Below, piece by piece: positions 21,653-34,494 of a stretch of DNA of 64,000 nt. Positions within the stretch are counted from its first letter, which is position 1, and every line of letters starts with the position of its first letter. Below the pieces are notes generated by a model. It was not told the origin of the DNA and did not search any database. It worked only from the letters and a program-made list of their open reading frames with translations. The DNA is taken from positions 4,439,307-4,503,306 of the forward strand of contig NW_004450401.1 of NCBI RefSeq assembly GCF_000321225.1, written 5' to 3'. Source of the stretch: Odobenus rosmarus divergens. Lineage: Eukaryota; Chordata; Mammalia; Carnivora; Odobenidae. A program made the position numbers and the translations under genes.

Positions 21653-21789
21653 CCCAGTCTACTTCTCTTTTGATCCATCCATTGGTCTCTTTATCTATCC
21701 AGAATTTCTTGAGTATAGGCTCCAGGTTTTTGGTTGGTGCTCAGGACTGAGAGAAGTAATAAGCATTTGTATTCGAGTCTTTGTATGAA

Positions 21790-22540
21790 TACTTACTTGT
21801 CTTTTTATTAAACACCATGGAGTAGAATGGCTGGATCATATAGTAGATATTTGTTTAACTTTTTAGGAAACTGCTAAAATGTTTTCCAATGAGTTTTTAC
21901 CCTTTTATATTTCTACTAGTTTCTCCACAGTCTTTCAAACTTTTTGCATGATCATTCTTTTTATTTTTTTTAAAAGATTTTATTTATTTATTTGACAGAG
22001 AGAGATACAGCGACAGCAGGAACATAAGCAGGGGGAGTGAGAGAGGGAGAAGCAGGCTTCTCGGAGCAGGGAGCCCGATGCGGGACTTGATCCCAGGACT
22101 CTGGGATCATGACCTGAGCCGAAAGCAGACACTTAACGACTGAGCCACCCAGGCGCCCCATGGGGATCATTCTTTTTAATTTTTTCCATTCTAATAGGTC
22201 TGGCTTTAATTTGTTGTTCCCCTATGACAAATGCTGGCAAGCATCTTCCGTGTGCTCATTTGCTATCCATATAACCTTCTGGGAAGATGTGTGCAAATCT
22301 TTTGTCCATTTAAGAAATTGAATTATTTTCTTATTCAGTTTTAAGAGTTAAATATAAAGTCTGGATTAAAGTTTTTTTTAATCAGATAAACATTTGTCAG
22401 GTAAACATTTTTCCTCCATATGTGGCTTGTCTCTTCATTCGTTTAATAGTGTTTTCCAAAGAACAGTGCATGAAATTTGATGAAGTCCAACTCATTAATC
22501 TGTTCTGTTATGGATCTTTCTTTATAATAAATTTGTGCCT
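21790..22540 (-). mobile_element. Old L1 fragment, minus
   Basis: Diverged L1 order (ATGGCTGGATCATATAG, TTGTCCATTTAAGAAATTG, GTCCAACTCATTAATCTG), split by the SINE at 21965-22159. Confidence 0.65.
21965..22159 (-). mobile_element. Can-SINE, minus
   Basis: Target duplication GATCATTCTTTTTA. Confidence 0.95.
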
Positions 22541-22556
22541 GGTGTAGACTCAAGCC

Positions 22557-22645
22557 TGCCCTTCCTTCCTCCCTCCCTCCCTTCCTTCCTTCTCTTTCTT
22601 TTCTTTTCCTTTCTTTCTTTTTCTCTTTTCTTTCTTCTTTCTTTC

Positions 22646-22701
<56 letters not shown>

Positions 22702-22703
22702 TC
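22557..22703 (+). repeat. Polypyrimidine (TTCC/TTTC)n tract
   Basis: Pure C/T run of about 147 bases ending at the assembly gap. Confidence 0.95.
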
Positions 22704-23213
22704 NNNNNNNNNNNNNNNNNNNNNNNNNNNNNNNNNNNNNNNNNNNNNNNNNNNNNNNNNNNNNNNNNNNNNNNNNNNNNNNNNNNNNNNNNNNNNNNNN
22801 NNNNNNNNNNNNNNNNNNNNNNNNNNNNNNNNNNNNNNNNNNNNNNNNNNNNNNNNNNNNNNNNNNNNNNNNNNNNNNNNNNNNNNNNNNNNNNNNNNNN
22901 NNNNNNNNNNNNNNNNNNNNNNNNNNNNNNNNNNNNNNNNNNNNNNNNNNNNNNNNNNNNNNNNNNNNNNNNNNNNNNNNNNNNNNNNNNNNNNNNNNNN
23001 NNNNNNNNNNNNNNNNNNNNNNNNNNNNNNNNNNNNNNNNNNNNNNNNNNNNNNNNNNNNNNNNNNNNNNNNNNNNNNNNNNNNNNNNNNNNNNNNNNNN
23101 NNNNNNNNNNNNNNNNNNNNNNNNNNNNNNNNNNNNNNNNNNNNNNNNNNNNNNNNNNNNNNNNNNNNNNNNNNNNNNNNNNNNNNNNNNNNNNNNNNNN
23201 NNNNNNNNNNNNN
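22704..23213. other. Assembly gap (510 N)
   Basis: Starts in a (TTTC)n tract and ends inside the 3' half of a plus-strand Can-SINE. Confidence 0.99.
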
Positions 23214-23298
23214 TCCCTCTGACCCTCTTCCCTCTCGTGCTTTCTATCTCTCATTCTCTCTCTCTCTCAAATAAATAAATAAAATCTTAAAAAAAATA
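23214..23298 (+). mobile_element. Can-SINE 3' end, plus, cut by gap
   Basis: CT-rich segment and AAATAAATAAATAAAATCTT tail. The head is hidden in the gap. Confidence 0.9.
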
Positions 23299-24062
23299 AA
23301 GTAGTATTGGATTATAAGGTATAAAATAAATATCCATGAGTCTATACTGATATAAATTATTGAATAAATAATGAGGGAGAGGAGAAAAATCTCTCTTGCA
23401 AAAGAATTTCAAATAATTTATGTAGATATTCCACCCTTAAGGAAGTGGAGCATCACTCTCCACTCCTCAGGTTGGGCTGTGTGTAGTGACTTCCTTTTGA
23501 AGAGTTTGGTATAGGAAAGTGGGGAGGGGAAGAGTACTTTTATAGTGGAGAAAAGTGACAGACACTATCTAGGCCAGGTGATGGTTAGCTTCATCAGATA
23601 AATCATGTTGCTAGTATATAACATTGATACAACATAAGCACTTTATCTTTAAAGTGTTCCTTCTCAAAACACATACTCTAGCCTAATGAAAACAACATCA
23701 AACAAATCCCAGTAGAGGGACGTTCTACAAAATACTTGTCCAATACTCTTCAAAGCTGTCAAGGTCATCAAAAACAAGGAAAGTCTGAGAAACTGTCGGA
23801 GCTAAGAGGAGCCTAGAGAGATGTAATTTGGGTAGAATCCTGGAACAGAAAAAGATGTTAGTTAAAATTAAGGGAATTTGAATAAATGATGGACTTCAGT
23901 TAATAGTGATGTATCGATATTGGTTCATTAATTATAACAAATGTATTATATTAATATAGGATATTAATAATGGGGGAACTTGGTGAGAGGCATATAGGAA
24001 CATTGTGTGCTATCTTAATTTTTCTGTAAATTTAAAACTATTCTAATAAATGAAGTCTATAT
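23299..24062 (+). mobile_element. L1M 3' UTR, plus
   Basis: Matches the old L1M 3' end layout: AAAAATCTCTCTTGCAAAAG, AACAAGGAAAGTCTGAGAAA, CTGGAACAGAAAAAGATGTT, and TTTTTCTGTAAATTTAAAAC near the end. Confidence 0.7.
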
Positions 24063-24140
24063 TTTAAAAATCCATTGTTTATGTATATATATTGTTTGTG
24101 TGTGTATATATAAATACACACTATATATATATATATTCTG
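24063..24140 (+). repeat. TA/TG-rich simple repeat
   Basis: Alternating (TA)n and (TG)n. Confidence 0.8.
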
Positions 24141-24620
24141 CTTCATTGATCCATTTGCTTTTTTTTATGCCAACACCACACTGTTTTTGTTACTAAAACT
24201 TTATAACAAGTCTTGAAATCAGGTGGTATTAGCTTTCCAATTTTTTTTCAAAGTTATTTTGTCCATTCTAGGATTTGCCCATTTCACATCAACTTTAGAA
24301 TCAGTTTGTCAATTTTTACACACACACAAACACAAAGTCTGCTGCATCTTGGTTGGGATTACATTGATCAAACTGGGGAGAATTGATATCTTCTCGATAC
24401 TGGGTTTTTCAATCCATGGACTATCTCTCCATTTGTTGAGATCATCTGTGATTTTTTTCTCAGCAGTATTTTGTAGTTTTTAGAGATCTTTCACAGCTTT
24501 TGTCAGATTTATCCTTAAGTATTTCATATTTTTTGATGCTATGTAAAGAGTATTTTTATTTCAATTTCTGGTTGTTCATTGCTAATATATAGAAATGCAA
24601 TTGAGCTTTGCATACTGATC
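24141..24620 (-). mobile_element. L1 ORF2 fragment, minus
   Basis: Same order of L1 landmarks as 1010-1440. The longest frame is 86 codons. Inactive. Confidence 0.7.
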
Positions 24621-24815
24621 TTTATAATAGAGGGAGAGACAGATTGGTCGTAGAGATACTTGGAGAGGAAGGCCATGTGAAGATGGAGGCAGAGATTGGA
24701 GTTACACTGCCACAAGCCAAGGGACACCAGAAACTACAAGACACTGGAAGAGGCAAGGAAAGATTCTCTCCTGGAGTATTTGGAGGGGATGTGGCCCTGC
24801 TGACACCTTGATTTT

Positions 24816-27225
24816 GTTTTGTTTCGTTTTTAATTTAAATTTTAAAAAATTTTAAATTTTAATTCCAGTATAGTTAACATCCAGTGTTATATTGGTTTCA
24901 GGTGTATAATATAGTGATTCTATTCTGTACATTACTCAGTGCTCATTGTGATGAGTGTACTCTTCTCAATCCGTTTCACCTATTTCACCCCCCCCGCCAC
25001 CATGCCTCCTTTCTGGTAACCATCAGTTTGTTCTCTATAGTTAAGATTCTGTTTTTGGTTTGTCTCTGTTTTCTCTGTTTTGTTTCTTAAATTCCACATA
25101 TGAATGAAATCATATGGTATTTGTCTTTCTCTGACTGATTTTTTTGTTTATATTCTCTAGATCCATCTGTGTTGTTGCAAATGGCAAGATTTCATTCTTG
25201 TTTATGGTTGAATAATATTCCATTATATATATATCTTCTTTATCCACTCATCTAGCAATGGACACTTCGGATGCTTCCATAAATTGGCTATTGTAAGTAA
25301 TACTGCAATAAACATAGGGGTGCATATATCTTTTCAAATTAGTGTTTTCATATTCTTTGGGTAAATATCCACTAGAGGAATTACTGGATCTTATGGTGGC
25401 TCTATTTTTAATTTTTTGAGGAACCTCCATACTGTTTTCCACAGTATGGAGGTTGTACCATGGGTACCAATTTGTGGCTGTACCAATTTGTATTCCCACC
25501 AACACTGCACGAAGATTCCTTTTTCTCCACATCCTTGCCAACACTTGTTGTTTCTTGTGTTCTTGATTTTAGCTATTCTGACAGGTGTGAGGTGATTTCT
25601 CATTGTGGTTTTGATTTGCATTTTCCTGATGATGGGTGATGTTGAGCTTTTTGTCATGTGTCTGTTGGCCATCTGGATGTCTTCCTTGGAGAAATATCTG
25701 TTCATGACTTCTGCCCATTTTTAAATTAGATTATTTGTTTTTTGGGCATTGAGTTGTATAAGTTCTTTATATATTTTGGATACTAACCCTTTATTGGATA
25801 TGTCATTTGCAAATATCTTCTTCCATTCAGTAGGTTGTCTTTTAGTTTTGTTGATTATTTTCTTTGCTGTGCAGAAGGCTTTTATTTTGATATAGTCTCA
25901 ATAGTTTATTTTTGCTTTTGTTTCCCTTGCCTTAGGAGACATATCTAGAAAAAAGTTGCAATGGCTGATGTCAGGGAAATTACCTCCTGTGTTCTTTTCT
26001 AGGATTTTTATGGTTTCAGGTGTCACACTTAAGTCCTTAATCCATTTTGAGTTTATTTTTGTGTATGGTATAAGAATGTGGTCCAGTTTCTTTCTTTTGT
26101 GTGTAGCTGTTCATATTTCCCAGCACGATTTGTTGAAGAGACTGTCTTTTTCCCTTTGGATGTTCTTTCCCACTTTGTTAAATATTAATTGACCATGTAA
26201 ACATGGGTTTATTTCTGAGCTCTCAATTCTGTTCCATTTATCTATGTGTCTATTTTTGTGCCAGTACCATACTATTTTGATTACTATAGCTTTTTTAAAA
26301 TTTTATTTTATTATGTTATGTTAATCACCATACATTACATCATTAGTTTTTGATGTAGTGTTCCATGATTTATTGTTTGCATATAACACCCAGTACTCCA
26401 TTCAATACGTGCCCCCTTCAATACCCATCACCAGGCTAACCCATCCCCGCACCCCCCTCCCCTCTAGAACCCTCAGTTTGTTTCTCAGGGTCCATAGTCT
26501 CTCATGATTCATCTCCCCCTCCGATTTCCCCCCTTCTTTTTTCCCTTCCTACTATCTTCTTTTTTTTTTAACATATAATGTATCATTTGTTTCAGAGGTA
26601 CAGGTCTGTGATTCATCAGTCTTACACAATTCACAGCGCTCACCATAGCACATACCCTCCCCAATGTCTATCACCCAGCCACCCCATTCCTCCCACCCCA
26701 TAGCTTTGCAGTATATCTTGAAATCTGAGATTTTGATACGTACAGTTTGTTCTTTTTCAAGATTGCTTTGGCTATTTGGGGTCTTTTGTGATTCCACATT
26801 TTAGGGTTTTTCTAGTTCTGTGAAAAATGCTGTTGATATTTTGATAGAGATTGCATTAAATCTGTAGATTGCTTTGGGTAGTGTGGACTTTTTAACAGTA
26901 TTTGTTCTTCCAACCCATGAGCATGGAATATCTTTCCATTTGTTTGCTTTGTCTTCAATTTCTTTCTTCAATGTTTTATGGTTTTCAAAGTACAAGTCTT
27001 CCACCTCCTTGGTTAAGTTTACTTCTAGGTGTTTTATTATTTTAGGTGCAATTGTAAGTGGGATTGTTTTCTTAATTTCTCTTTCTGCTACTTCATTATT
27101 AGTGTATAGAAATGCAATGGATTTCTATATATTGATCTTGTATCCTGCAACTTTACTGAATTCATTTATCAGTTCTAGTAGTTTTTTGGTGGAATCTTTA
27201 GAGTTTTCTATATATAGTATGGCTG
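24816..27225 (-). mobile_element. L1, 5'-truncated, minus, inside the LTR
   Basis: 3' UTR at 24840-25200, then ORF2 C-terminal remnants with frames broken by stops. A younger L1 3' end sits in it at 26290-26697. Not autonomous. Confidence 0.8.
26290..26697 (-). mobile_element. Young carnivore L1 3' end, minus, nested
   Basis: Only 3' UTR sequence (GTTAATCACCATACATTACA, TTTGTTTCAGAGGTACAG). Target duplication TATAGCTTT / CATAGCTTT. Confidence 0.8.
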
Positions 27226-27335
27226 ACATCTTGATTTTGAACTCTGGCCTCTAGAACAGTAACAGAATAATTTTGTTGTTTTAAGCCACAAAGTTTGTGG
27301 TAATTTGTTATGGCAGATCTCAGAAATTAATACAA

Positions 27336-27990
27336 GTGTCCTAGATATTATCATGGAACACAGCTTGAGGAGGCTGCATAATCACCTTCCTCAGAGATTA
27401 GATACGACAATATTCATGCAGACATTGACTTTGTGCTCAAAGATAAACCCTAAGCATGCTTCTTATGGGGATGGCTCCAGGGCTGTCAGCTGCCACAAAG
27501 AGGTGGGCCTGGGTCTGGTTGTGCATGCGTGTGTGCGTGTGTTTGTATCTGGTGGGGTGGGTATGATGGAAATGATGAACATTCTCATTCCTCCCACTTC
27601 TGGTTCATTCTGATTTCCCTTCAGTCATTTTCCTTGTTTCCCACTCACTGTGCTACTGTTTTCCTCATATTGGCCACCACTGACATCTGGGTCATCCTTT
27701 TGCCCTCACATGAAATATTTTATGTGAGTATATATAAAACAAAGAGGTCATTATGAGTTGAACATTTGCTCTAAGATGTATTAACACTGCAGACATTAAA
27801 GATCCTTAAGTAGCAAGTACCCTTTTACTGTGTCTTGTTTTGACCATCTCAGATTTTACTGTAGCAATACCCTAAACATGTACTATGACACAAAACCCCC
27901 TCAGCTCTGTGTGACATGCAATAATATTTCAAAAATGCAAAAAAGTCACTGTTTTTAGGTTGGGAAGTGGGGAGAGCTGACTCAAGACTG
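27336..27990. other. Spacer, no gene
   Basis: Mostly unique sequence; no splice-bounded coding signal seen. Confidence 0.5.
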
Positions 27991-28425
27991 CAGTGAATAC
28001 CCATGACTCTACAGGCCAGAAAGGACTGACATGATATATTCAGAACACTAAATGAGAAAAATATGCAGCCAAGAGTACTATATCCAGCTAGGCTGTCATT
28101 GAAAATTGAAGGAGAGATAAAAAGCTTCCAGGACAAACAAAAACTAAAAGAATTTGCAAACACCAAACCAGCCCTACAAGAAATATTGAAAAGGGTCCTC
28201 TAAGCAAAGAAAGAGCTTAAAAGTAACATAGACCAGAAAGGAACAGAGACAATATACAATAACAGTCACCTTACAGGCAATACAATGGCACTAAATTCGT
28301 ATCTTTCAATAGTTACCCTGAATGTAAATGGGCTAAATGCCACAATCAAAAGACACAGGGTATCAGATTGGATAAAAAAACAAGACCCATCGATATGCTG
28401 TCTGCAAGAGACTCATTTTAGTTTT
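27990..28425 (+). mobile_element. L1 fragment, start of ORF2, plus
   Basis: The end of this piece reads like the beginning of L1 ORF2 (endonuclease region). It stops abruptly at 28425 where minus-strand L1 begins. Confidence 0.75.
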
Positions 28426-29137
28426 TTTAGACTATTTTTAGTTTTTTGAGGAACCTCCATACTGTTCTCCAGAGTGGCTGTACCAGTTTTCATTCCCACC
28501 AACAGTGTAAGAGGGTCTCCTTTCTCTGCATCCTCACCAACACCTGTCATTTCTTGTGTTGCTCATTTTAGTCATTCTGACAGGTGTGAGGTGGTATCTC
28601 ATTGTGGTTTTGATTTGTATTTTCCTGATGATGAGTGATGTTGAGCATCTTTTCATGTGTCTGTTAGCCATCTGGATGTCTTCTTTGGAAAAGTGTCTGT
28701 TTATGTCTTCTGCCCATTTCTTAACTGGGTTATTTGTTTTTTGGGTGTTGAGTTTGATAAGTTCTTTGTAGATTTTGGATACTAACCCTTTTTTCAGATA
28801 TGTCATTTGCAAATATCTTCTTCCACCTTGTAGGCTGCCTTTTAGTTTTGTTGATTGTTTCCTTTGCCGTGCAGAACCTTTTTATCTTGATGAAATTCCA
28901 ACAGGTCATTTTTGCTTTTGTTTCCCTTGCCTCTGGTGACTGTTTGGTAAGAAGTTGCTATGACCAAGGTCAAAGAGATTGCTGCCTGCATTCTCCTCTA
29001 GGATTTTGATGGATTCCTATCTCACATTTAGGTCTTTCATCCATTTTGAATTTATTTTGTGTATGGTATAAGAAAGTGGTTCAGTTTCATTCTTCTGCAT
29101 GTTGCTGTCCAGTTTTTCCAACACCATTTGTTGACAA
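28426..29137 (-). mobile_element. L1 ORF2 C-terminal fragment, minus
   Basis: Parallels 25410-26150 closely. Enclosed by plus-strand L1 on both sides. Confidence 0.75.
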
Positions 29138-29220
29138 ACAATTATAAGAGAATACTATGAAAAATTATATGCTAACAAATTGGACAATCTGGAAGAAATG
29201 GACAGATTCTGAACTTCTTA
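29138..29220 (+). mobile_element. L1 ORF2 short piece, plus
   Basis: About 80 bases like 7690-7770, reading as ORF2 in the plus direction. Confidence 0.6.
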
Positions 29221-29490
29221 ATTATCTAATCCAAGACCTCAGAATCCAGAGATTTTCCCCTGAAGCCCCTATACAGCCACCTAGATTTGACCGTGAGCTT
29301 TGAATAGAAGCCTTAGTTGCCACTCTAACCTCTGCCCAGTCTGTGCTGTTACCCAGAAGGATGATGTTCTAATATTTTGCAAGAATTCCCATCTCAGCTA
29401 TCTTACTTTGCAAATGGTTTAGTAAAGTGGGAAGGAGAACAGATAAAACAAGAGTCAGTGTGTTCTGGAGTTTAGGTCTAAGGATCTCTT
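29221..29490. other. Spacer, no gene
   Basis: No repeat or coding signal recognised. Confidence 0.4.
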
Positions 29491-29884
29491 ACTTGATTTA
29501 TATTTTTATTTTTCACAGATATTTATAAAATGATTTCAGTTTTGGTGGTCTGTCATTAGGGGCATAAATGTTTGTAACTGTTATATCTTTTAGCTGTATT
29601 GAAACTTTTATTAATACATAATGTCCTTTGACTCTTGTAAACTTTTTTTGATTTAAAGTCCATTTTGTTTGATATTAATAAAGCCAACTTGCTCCCTTTT
29701 GATTATGATTTTCCTGGAATATCTTTCTCCATCCTTTGAATGTATTTATGTTTTTGGATCTAAAGTGAGTTCTTATAGACAGCATATAGTTGGTTCATAT
29801 ATTTTTATCCATTCTGCCAATCTCTGTCTTTTGATTGGAGAGTTTAATCTACTTACACTTAAAGTAATTACTTATAAGGAGGGA

Positions 29885-30019
29885 GGAGCACCTGGGTGGC
29901 TCAGTTGGTTAAGTGTCCTGACTCTTGATCTCAGCTCAGGTCTTGATTTCAGGGTCGTGAGTTCAAGCCCTGTGTTGGGCTCCACACTGGGCATGGATCC
30001 TACTTAAAAAAAAAAAAAA
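29885..30019 (+). mobile_element. Older Can-SINE, short form, plus
   Basis: Target duplication AGTAATTACTTATAAGGA on both sides. Confidence 0.92.
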
Positions 30020-30719
30020 GTAATTACTTATAAGGAGAGATTACTTCTGTCATTCTTCTGTTTGTTTTCTACATGCTTTATGGCTTTTTTCTTGGTCCCT
30101 GATTTCCTACATTACTCTCTTCCTTTGTGTTTGATTTTTATCTCCAAATATCTAAATTCCTTTCTAATTCCTTTTGTATATATTCTATAGCTATTTTCAT
30201 TGTAGTTACTCTGGGGATTCCATTTAACATCCCAAAGTTGTAACACTCTAGCTTAATTTCAACAACATATAACACTCTGCTCCATTAATAGCTCTGTCTT
30301 TGTCATTTTTAGTTGTTGATGTTATGGAATTGTGTGTCCCCAAACATGACCTAGTAATTCTTTTAAGTGCTTTATTTTCTTAATTTATGTAGGAAACTAA
30401 ATGTGGAGTTACAAAAAAGTTACAATAACACTAGTTTTTAGACTTATAACTTTTAAAAATGCATTAGTCTCTTAAATCATGTAGAAAACAAAACATGGAG
30501 TTATAAACCATTGTTACAAAAATACTAGCTTCTATAATTGTCCATATACTTACCTTTATTGAGATCTTTATTTCTTCATGTTGTTTTGAGTTATTTTTTA
30601 TTGTTTCTTCTTTTCATCCTGTAGGATTCATGAGCATTTCTTACAGGGAAGCTGTAGTGGTAACAAACTCCTTAGCTTTTGTTTATCTAGGAATGTCTTA
30701 ATTATGCTCTCAATTTTCT

Positions 30720-30904
30720 TTTTATTTTTTTTAAAGAATCTTTTATTTGACAGAGAGAAAGAGCACAAGCAAGGGGAGAGTAGGTAGAGGGAGAAGCAGG
30801 CTCCCTGCTGAACAGGGAGCTGATATGGGACTCGATCCCAGGACTCTGAGATCATGACCTGAGCCAAAGGCAGACACTTAACTGACTGAGCCACCCAGCT
30901 GTCC
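30720..30904 (-). mobile_element. Can-SINE, minus
   Basis: Target duplication TATGCTCTCAATTTTC. Confidence 0.95.
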
Positions 30905-30966
30905 CTATGCTCTCAATTTTCAAGGACAGTTTTGTTTGATGTAGGATTCTTGGCCTATAAAACTTC

Positions 30967-31171
30967 TTTTTTTTTTTTTTTAAAGATTTTATTTATTCTT
31001 TTGACAGAGAGAGATAGCAAGAGCAGGAACACACACAAGCTGGGGAGTGGGAGAGAGAGAAACAGGCTTCCTGCGGAGCAGGAAGCCCAATGTTGGGCTC
31101 AATCCCAGGACCCTGGGATCATGACCTGAGCCAAAGGCAGACGCTTAACAACTGAGCCACCCAGGCACCCC
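30967..31171 (-). mobile_element. Can-SINE, minus
   Basis: Target duplication GGCCTATAAAAC / AGCCTGTAAAAC. Confidence 0.94.
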
Positions 31172-32962
31172 AGCCTGTAAAACCTCTGTTGGGAAATCTG
31201 CTCATGATCTTATTGAGGATCCTTTGTATGTGATAAGTTGTTTCTCTCTTGCTGTTTCATGAGTCTCTGTTTGTTTGTATCCATTCTGGCTTTTGAAAGT
31301 TTAATTATAATCTGTCTTGGTGTGGTTCTTTTTGAGTTCGTGTTACTTGGAGTTTGTTGAGCTTCTTGGATGTTTATATTTGTCGTTCATCAAACCTGGG
31401 AAGTTTTAAGCCACTATTTCTTCAAGTGCTTTCTCAGCCCCTTTATCTCTCTTTTCCCTCTTGGACCCCTATAATATGTATGCTGGTTTACTTGATAGTA
31501 TCCCACAGGTTCCTTACACTCTGTTCACTTTTCTTCAATCTTTTCCTTTTCCTGTTTCTTGGATTCAATAATGGCCATGATCTTATCTTCAGGTTCATTG
31601 TTTCCTTCTTCTGCCTGCTCAAATCTGCCTTTGAATGCCTGTAGGGAATTTTTCATTTCAGTTATTGTACTTTTCATCTCCAGAATACCTTCTTGGTTTC
31701 TTTTTAAGTTTTCTATTTATTTGTATTTCCATTTTGTTCACACATGTTTTTTTCTTGACTTTCTCCATATCTTCCTTTAATTCTTTGAGGATCTTTAACA
31801 CAGTTGTTTGAAGGCTTTGTGTAGTATATCTGACATCAGGTCTTTTTTCATGGAAATTTTCTGTTTATTTATTATTTATTTTCTTTGAATGGGACTTACT
31901 TTTCTGTTTTTCTGTATGGCTTCTGATTTTTTTTTTTTAAACTGGACATTTGTTTGTGGTAACTCTGGAAATAAAACTCTCCCAATTTCCCAGGGTTAGC
32001 TGTTTTTGTTGTTGTTGTTGTTACTGTTTTTGTTTATTGTTCCTGTTTCTGATTGTTGTAGGTTCTCCCTCTGTGAGGATCAGCCCGAAGTATAAACTTA
32101 AGTTTTCTCAGGTCTTTTCTGAGCCTTTCCCTGGGCGTGTTTTCACTTTCTAATTTTCCCCATATATGCAGTTGTTCTGGAATGTCCTGGTCTTTAATGC
32201 CTGGCTTCTAAAAGGAGAAAAAGAGAAAAACAAAAGAAGGGAGTAAAAAGGCACTGACCTTTAAGTCCCTTGGATGTCACTTCAGCCAGAAGAGAGTCTT
32301 GCACCAGGGGGGAGGGAGGTATAACAGTGGCTGCCTGCCTCTTGGCACCTCTGTGATCAGAAATAGACATCAGCAATCAGAGCACAGATCCCTGATATCT
32401 GGAGGACAGGGCCCTTGTTGCCCACCCTGGCTCCAGCAAGCTGTGTGCAAGTTTTTCCAGGAACATGTGTGTAGCTGCCTGCCATGGTGCTAGAGATGGG
32501 AGACAGGTAGCTGTTCCTGTTCTTAGAGCTGAAAGCGACTTATATTAACTGTAATTTACTGTCCAAATCTTCTTCTGGAAGTTGCAAGTCTTCAGGAATC
32601 TCCAAAGTTCCAAAGTAGTTACATTAGACAGATTCTTCTGGTGCAATTGTTGTCTAGGTGGGGAGGCAGATTTCTGGTTCTTCTTACTCTACCATCTTCC
32701 CAGAATCTTCTGTAAACAATTCTTACAGTAAGTAATGAGGTCATTTTTTTTTTTGTAAAAATCTGCTTTAGTTCACAATATTAGTTAAGTATATGATAGA
32801 GTTACAATACTATCAGCTTCATAAGTAAAATTTTAAGCTTCTGAACTCAAGCTCTGTATCCTTTCTGTAGTTTGATTTCCTCACTTATCTGATAATTGTA
32901 ATGAGTGTATTTTGCCCAGGAGTATTGTAATGAGTCTATTTTGCCCTCTCCTACTCTGTGAT

Positions 32963-33362
32963 GGTCTTTTTGATGTGACAGTTTGGCTAGGCTACAGTCC
33001 AGTTATTCAGTGAAATACTAATCTAGATGTTTCTGTGAAGGTATTTTATAGATGTGATCAAAGTCCATAATTGGTTGGCTTTAAGTAAAGGAGAGTATTT
33101 TATATTATCTGGGCAGGACTGATTCAATCAGTTGAAAGGCCTTTAAGCTAGGACTGAGACTCCCCTAAGAGAAGAAATTCTTCCTGTGGACAGTACCTTC
33201 CAAGTCCATGTCCAAGAGTTCCAACCTGCCCATTTTGATGGCATGCTCTGTGGATTTTAGACCTGCCTGGCTAACATCCACAGTTTTATAAGCTAATTCC
33301 TTGCAATAAGTCTATTAATATATATATTCTACTAGTTTGCTTCTCTGGTTGAACCCTGACTG
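32963..33362 (+). mobile_element. ERVL-type LTR (MLT2-like)
   Basis: TTTGGCTAGGCTACAGTCC, GATGTTTCTGTGAAGGTATT, TCAATCAGTTGAAAGGCCTT and the end TCTGGTTGAACCCTGACTGA are in the usual order. Solo, no internal genes. Confidence 0.55.
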
Positions 33363-33765
33363 ATACACACCTACATGTTGAGGCTTTGCTTGGAGTGACA
33401 GGATCCTTCCTATTTCCTTTTGTAACAACAGTTCTCCAAGGTCCCCCACTATTGAAGGACTTATACTTCCAGCCTCCCTCTTTCTTTTCTACTCTTCCAT
33501 CACTGCAGAATGTCTCCCTCACCCCCTGAATAGTCCCTGTACACATCCTATCATCTCTAGTTTTATTATTCATGTCCTGATTCTGCCCTGAGTGACCATA
33601 AAAATCTAAAGACTCCCATATGTAAAAATATTCTTTGGAGTTTGAGCAAAGATCAGCTCCTGAAAGAGAGTTCTGGTGACAAAGGGACTATAATAATAGT
33701 CCATCAACTATTTTCTTCAAAAAAATGTGAATATCATAATAGTTACAGAAATGCTGGGGGATTTT
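33363..33765. other. Spacer, no gene
   Basis: Mildly pyrimidine-rich sequence. No coding or repeat call. Confidence 0.4.
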
Positions 33766-34190
33766 TATAGATTGAAGGAGACTAAGGAGACATGATAAAT
33801 TAATACAATATCAGATCCTAGACTAGATCCTGAACTGGAGAAATGCTCTAAAAGATATTACTGGCTAAATTGACATCATCGAAATACAGACAGTAGATTA
33901 AGTTCTATGTTACTGCTCAAGTTACCAAAGTTGATAACTATACTGGGGATAGGAAACAGAATATCCTTGTTCTTAGGTAATATTCACTGAAAAATTTAGG
34001 GGTAAGGTATAATGATATATGCAACTTATTCCTAAACATTTAGGCCAAAGATATGTATATGTATAGAGAGAGCAAGTAGAACAAAATGCCAAAACTAGGT
34101 GAATCTGGGCTGTAGGACTAGCAGCATTCTTACTATTTTTGCAACTTCTCTGTAAATTTGATTTTTTCTAAATACAAGTTTAAAAAAATG
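33766..34190 (+). mobile_element. L1M 3' end, plus
   Basis: Similar family to 23760-24060: GACTAAGGAGACATGATAAA, AATATCCTTGTTCTTAGG, CAACTTCTCTGTAAATTTG. Confidence 0.55.
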
Positions 34191-34494
34191 GCCCATGCCT
34201 CTGTTCCCCTGAATTTTATCTCTCCATTGAGATTCTATGGCTTCAATCACATAGCCCCCACACATATGCTATTCCAACTTCAAAACAGTTGTATTAGGTT
34301 CTGTCTCAGTGAAGAGCACCAGGATATATTTATCACAACTGAGGTTCTAACATTGATGTTTACAGAACATAGAAAAAGAACACAAGGGAAAGTGAAATAG
34401 AAACCACACATAATATACAAAAATACAAAATTAATATAGAAATACAAAAAATTATGTTTATAACATGGAGATTTCAGGTACTGAGAACCAGAGT

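Larger units (their letters stand above)
24621..27335 (+). mobile_element. MLT1-like LTR split by an L1
   Basis: The 5' part is at 24621-24815 and the 3' part at 27235-27335 (GGCCTCTAGAACAGTAACAG, TAAGCCACAAAGTTTGTGG). Target duplication GCTGACACCTTGATTTTG / GCTGACATCTTGATTTTG brackets the L1. Confidence 0.75.
29491..32715 (-). mobile_element. L1M 5' part (ORF2 start, ORF1, 5' UTR), minus
   Basis: ORF2-proximal sequence at 29500-30700, ORF1-like at 31340-31800 and a 5' UTR ending near 32700 (TCTACCATCTTCCCAG). Laid out like 49140-52650. Many stops. Three SINEs are nested in it. Confidence 0.7.

Noticed and set aside
22535..23278. Frames of 234-247 codons across the gap
   Set aside because: They consist mostly of N and simple repeat.
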